Shown piece by piece: positions 4,601 through 5,697 of a DNA stretch of 5,697 bases (the first letter of the stretch is position 1; each line of letters begins with the position of its first letter). The notes below the pieces were generated by a model. It saw nothing but the letters and a program-made list of their open reading frames with translations. It made no database searches and was not told the DNA's origin. The position numbers and the translations under genes are program-made. This DNA comes from Comamonadaceae bacterium. GTDB taxonomy: Bacteria > Pseudomonadota > Gammaproteobacteria > Burkholderiales > Burkholderiaceae_C. The DNA lies in contig CANBRV010000155.1 of the NCBI GenBank assembly GCA_947372005.1, forward strand, positions 1 through 5,697. Reading direction: 5' to 3'.

Positions 4601-4996
4601 ATGTCTAAATACCAAATGCTTGTCAGCGCGATTCCGCAGTACCTGCCTGAGCAGTCTAGCCCGATGGATGATGTGTACACGTTCGCTTACAACATCGAGG
4701 TGATTAATTCGGGGCAAGTGGGTGTGCAATTGATTTCACGTTATTGGAGCGTGAACGATGCCAATGGCTTGATTCAAAAGGTCAAAGGTCTTGGTGTAGT
4801 GGGGCGGCAGCCGTACCTGAAGCCTGGCGAGTCGTTTGAGTACACCAGCGGCACGCGCATTGCTACGTCTAGCGGCACGATGCACGGCAGCTTTTTTTGC
4901 GTGGCGGAAGACGGTGAGCGTTTCGATGTGGAGATTCCGCTCTTTGTATTGGATGCGGTTAGCCCCGATGCGGGCAAGCATTCGTTTAAAAAATAA
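4601..4996 (+). CDS. apaG: ApaG family protein
   Basis: ApaG is a small protein with a fibronectin type III-like beta-sandwich fold. It is widespread in proteobacteria, where it often neighbours ksgA/apaH or, as in Burkholderiales, rpe. Its exact role is unsettled (links to metal and phosphate handling have been suggested). The 131 residues cover the whole family: YLPEQSSP (14-21), YTFAYNIEVINSGQVGVQLI (26-45), SRYWSVNDANG (46-56), GVVGRQPYLKPGESFEYTSG (65-84) and the C-terminal GTMHGSFFC (91-99) before FDVEIPLFVL. The glycine-rich GVVGxQP loop that marks the family is intact. The ATG at 4601 gives the expected N-terminus but has no ribosome binding site; Met6 (4616) is an alternative. thiL follows after 12 bases in the same direction, probably co-transcribed. 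The promoter must lie within or beside the start of the divergent rpe. Confidence 0.95.
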   Translation: MSKYQMLVSAIPQYLPEQSSPMDDVYTFAYNIEVINSGQVGVQLISRYWSVNDANGLIQKVKGLGVVGRQPYLKPGESFEYTSGTRIATSSGTMHGSFFCVAEDGERFDVEIPLFVLDAVSPDAGKHSFKK

Positions 4997-5008
4997 ATTA
5001 ACTATCTG

Positions 5009-5697
5009 ATGGGCGAGTTTGACCTGATTGCTAGGTTTTTTAATCGTCGTCCAGAACAAGGCATTGGCGACGACTGCGCGGTGTTCACCCCCACGGCGGG
5101 TACGCAGCTTTGCATCTCGTCCGATATGCTGGTGGAGGGGCGGCACTTTTTTGCAGGCGTCAACCCAGAAGCACTTGGTCACAAAGCGCTGGCAGTGAAC
5201 CTTTCTGATTTGGCGGCATGCGGCGCTACGCCACGCGCCTTCACGCTGGCACTGTCATTGCCCGAGGTGAATGAGATATGGCTGGAAGGTTTTTCTCGCG
5301 GACTGTTTGCATTGGCTGATTTGCACGGTTGCACCTTGATAGGTGGAGACACCACCAAGGGGCCTCTCAATATTTGCATCACGGTGGTTGGCGAAGTGCC
5401 GACGGGCCAGGCTTTGTTCAGAAGCGGCGCAAAGGTAGGCGACGATATTTATGTGTCTGGCTCAGTAGGTGAAGCGCGTCTCGCTTTAGAAATTTTGCGT
5501 GGCAATGTCAATGCAGATGCAGCAACACTTGAATCCGTGCGCCATCGCTTAGAGCGACCTACACCAAGAGTCAATCTAGGCGTGGCTTTGCGGGGCATAG
5601 CGACGTCAATGATCGACATCAGCGATGGGCTGCTCGGCGATCTCGGGCATATTTTGAAAGCATCGAACGTAGGCGCTAACGTGCAGACCGCGTGGAT
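5009..5697 (+). CDS. thiL: Thiamine-monophosphate kinase, C-terminus off the right edge
   Basis: ThiL phosphorylates thiamine monophosphate with ATP to the active cofactor thiamine diphosphate, the last step of thiamine synthesis. The 229 residues present show the PurM/ThiL-type N-terminal domain in order: GIGDDCAVF (18-26, Mg/ATP binding), SSDMLVEGRHF (37-47), VNLSDLAACGATP (63-75), GGDTT (112-116, metal-binding Asp), RSGAKVGDDIYVSG (138-151) and DISDGLLGDLGH (203-214). The family has about 320 residues, so roughly 90 are missing. The ATG at 5009 begins the usual GEFDLIARF start and lies 12 bases after the apaG stop; no clear ribosome binding site is seen, so coupling to apaG translation is plausible. 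In many proteobacteria pgpA and cinA follow; they would be past the right edge. Selenide dikinase and AIR synthetase share the fold but not this set of motifs. Confidence 0.96.
   Translation, partial: MGEFDLIARFFNRRPEQGIGDDCAVFTPTAGTQLCISSDMLVEGRHFFAGVNPEALGHKALAVNLSDLAACGATPRAFTLALSLPEVNEIWLEGFSRGLFALADLHGCTLIGGDTTKGPLNICITVVGEVPTGQALFRSGAKVGDDIYVSGSVGEARLALEILRGNVNADAATLESVRHRLERPTPRVNLGVALRGIATSMIDISDGLLGDLGHILKASNVGANVQTAW

Noticed and set aside
4736..5182. Minus-strand frame of 148 codons across apaG and the start of thiL
   Set aside because: It runs antisense to two conserved genes with clear family motifs and spans their intergenic gap; this is a shadow frame.

Overview
The window looks like the chromosome of a betaproteobacterium, most likely of the order Burkholderiales. 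The evidence is protein similarity recalled from memory (TrpE, TrpG, Rpe, ApaG and ThiL all read like Burkholderiales or Comamonadaceae versions) and the apaG / rpe / trpE / trpG neighbourhood. No ribosomal gene is present to fix the taxonomy.

Layout. The left third (1-2041) is the start of a tryptophan operon read on the minus strand: a newly recognised leader peptide gene (trpL) with an attenuator, then trpE, then trpG, which runs off the left edge. The middle (about 2050-3877) is a small accessory island of three plus-strand genes of unknown function: a small exported protein and two membrane proteins. It is visibly poorer in G+C than its flanks. The right third holds rpe on the minus strand, then apaG and the first part of thiL on the plus strand. 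rpe and apaG start back to back, 35 bases apart.

How the genes work together. TrpE and TrpG form anthranilate synthase, the first committed step from chorismate to tryptophan. Two layers of tryptophan control are visible: the LLES(x10)S feedback motif in TrpE, and a classical ribosome-mediated attenuator made of a leader peptide with a Trp-Leu-Trp run, mutually exclusive hairpins and a terminator with six T's. Rpe belongs to the pentose phosphate / Calvin pathways, ApaG is a conserved small protein of uncertain role, and ThiL makes thiamine diphosphate.

The most unusual part is the island. In many Burkholderiales gph (phosphoglycolate phosphatase) lies between rpe and trpE. Here gph is absent and three unrelated genes stand in its place, pointing against both neighbours. 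The gene junctions share direct repeats. One pair (about 1949-2036 and 2646-2716) shows that the DNA encoding the trp leader has a decayed second copy on the far side of the first island gene. Another pair (2050-2101 and 3239-3292) plus a GTTAGAT motif at 2734 resemble integron attC recombination sites, with two gene stop codons lying inside TAAC motifs. A degenerate, integrase-less cassette array inserted next to the trp leader is therefore a reasonable but unproven reading.
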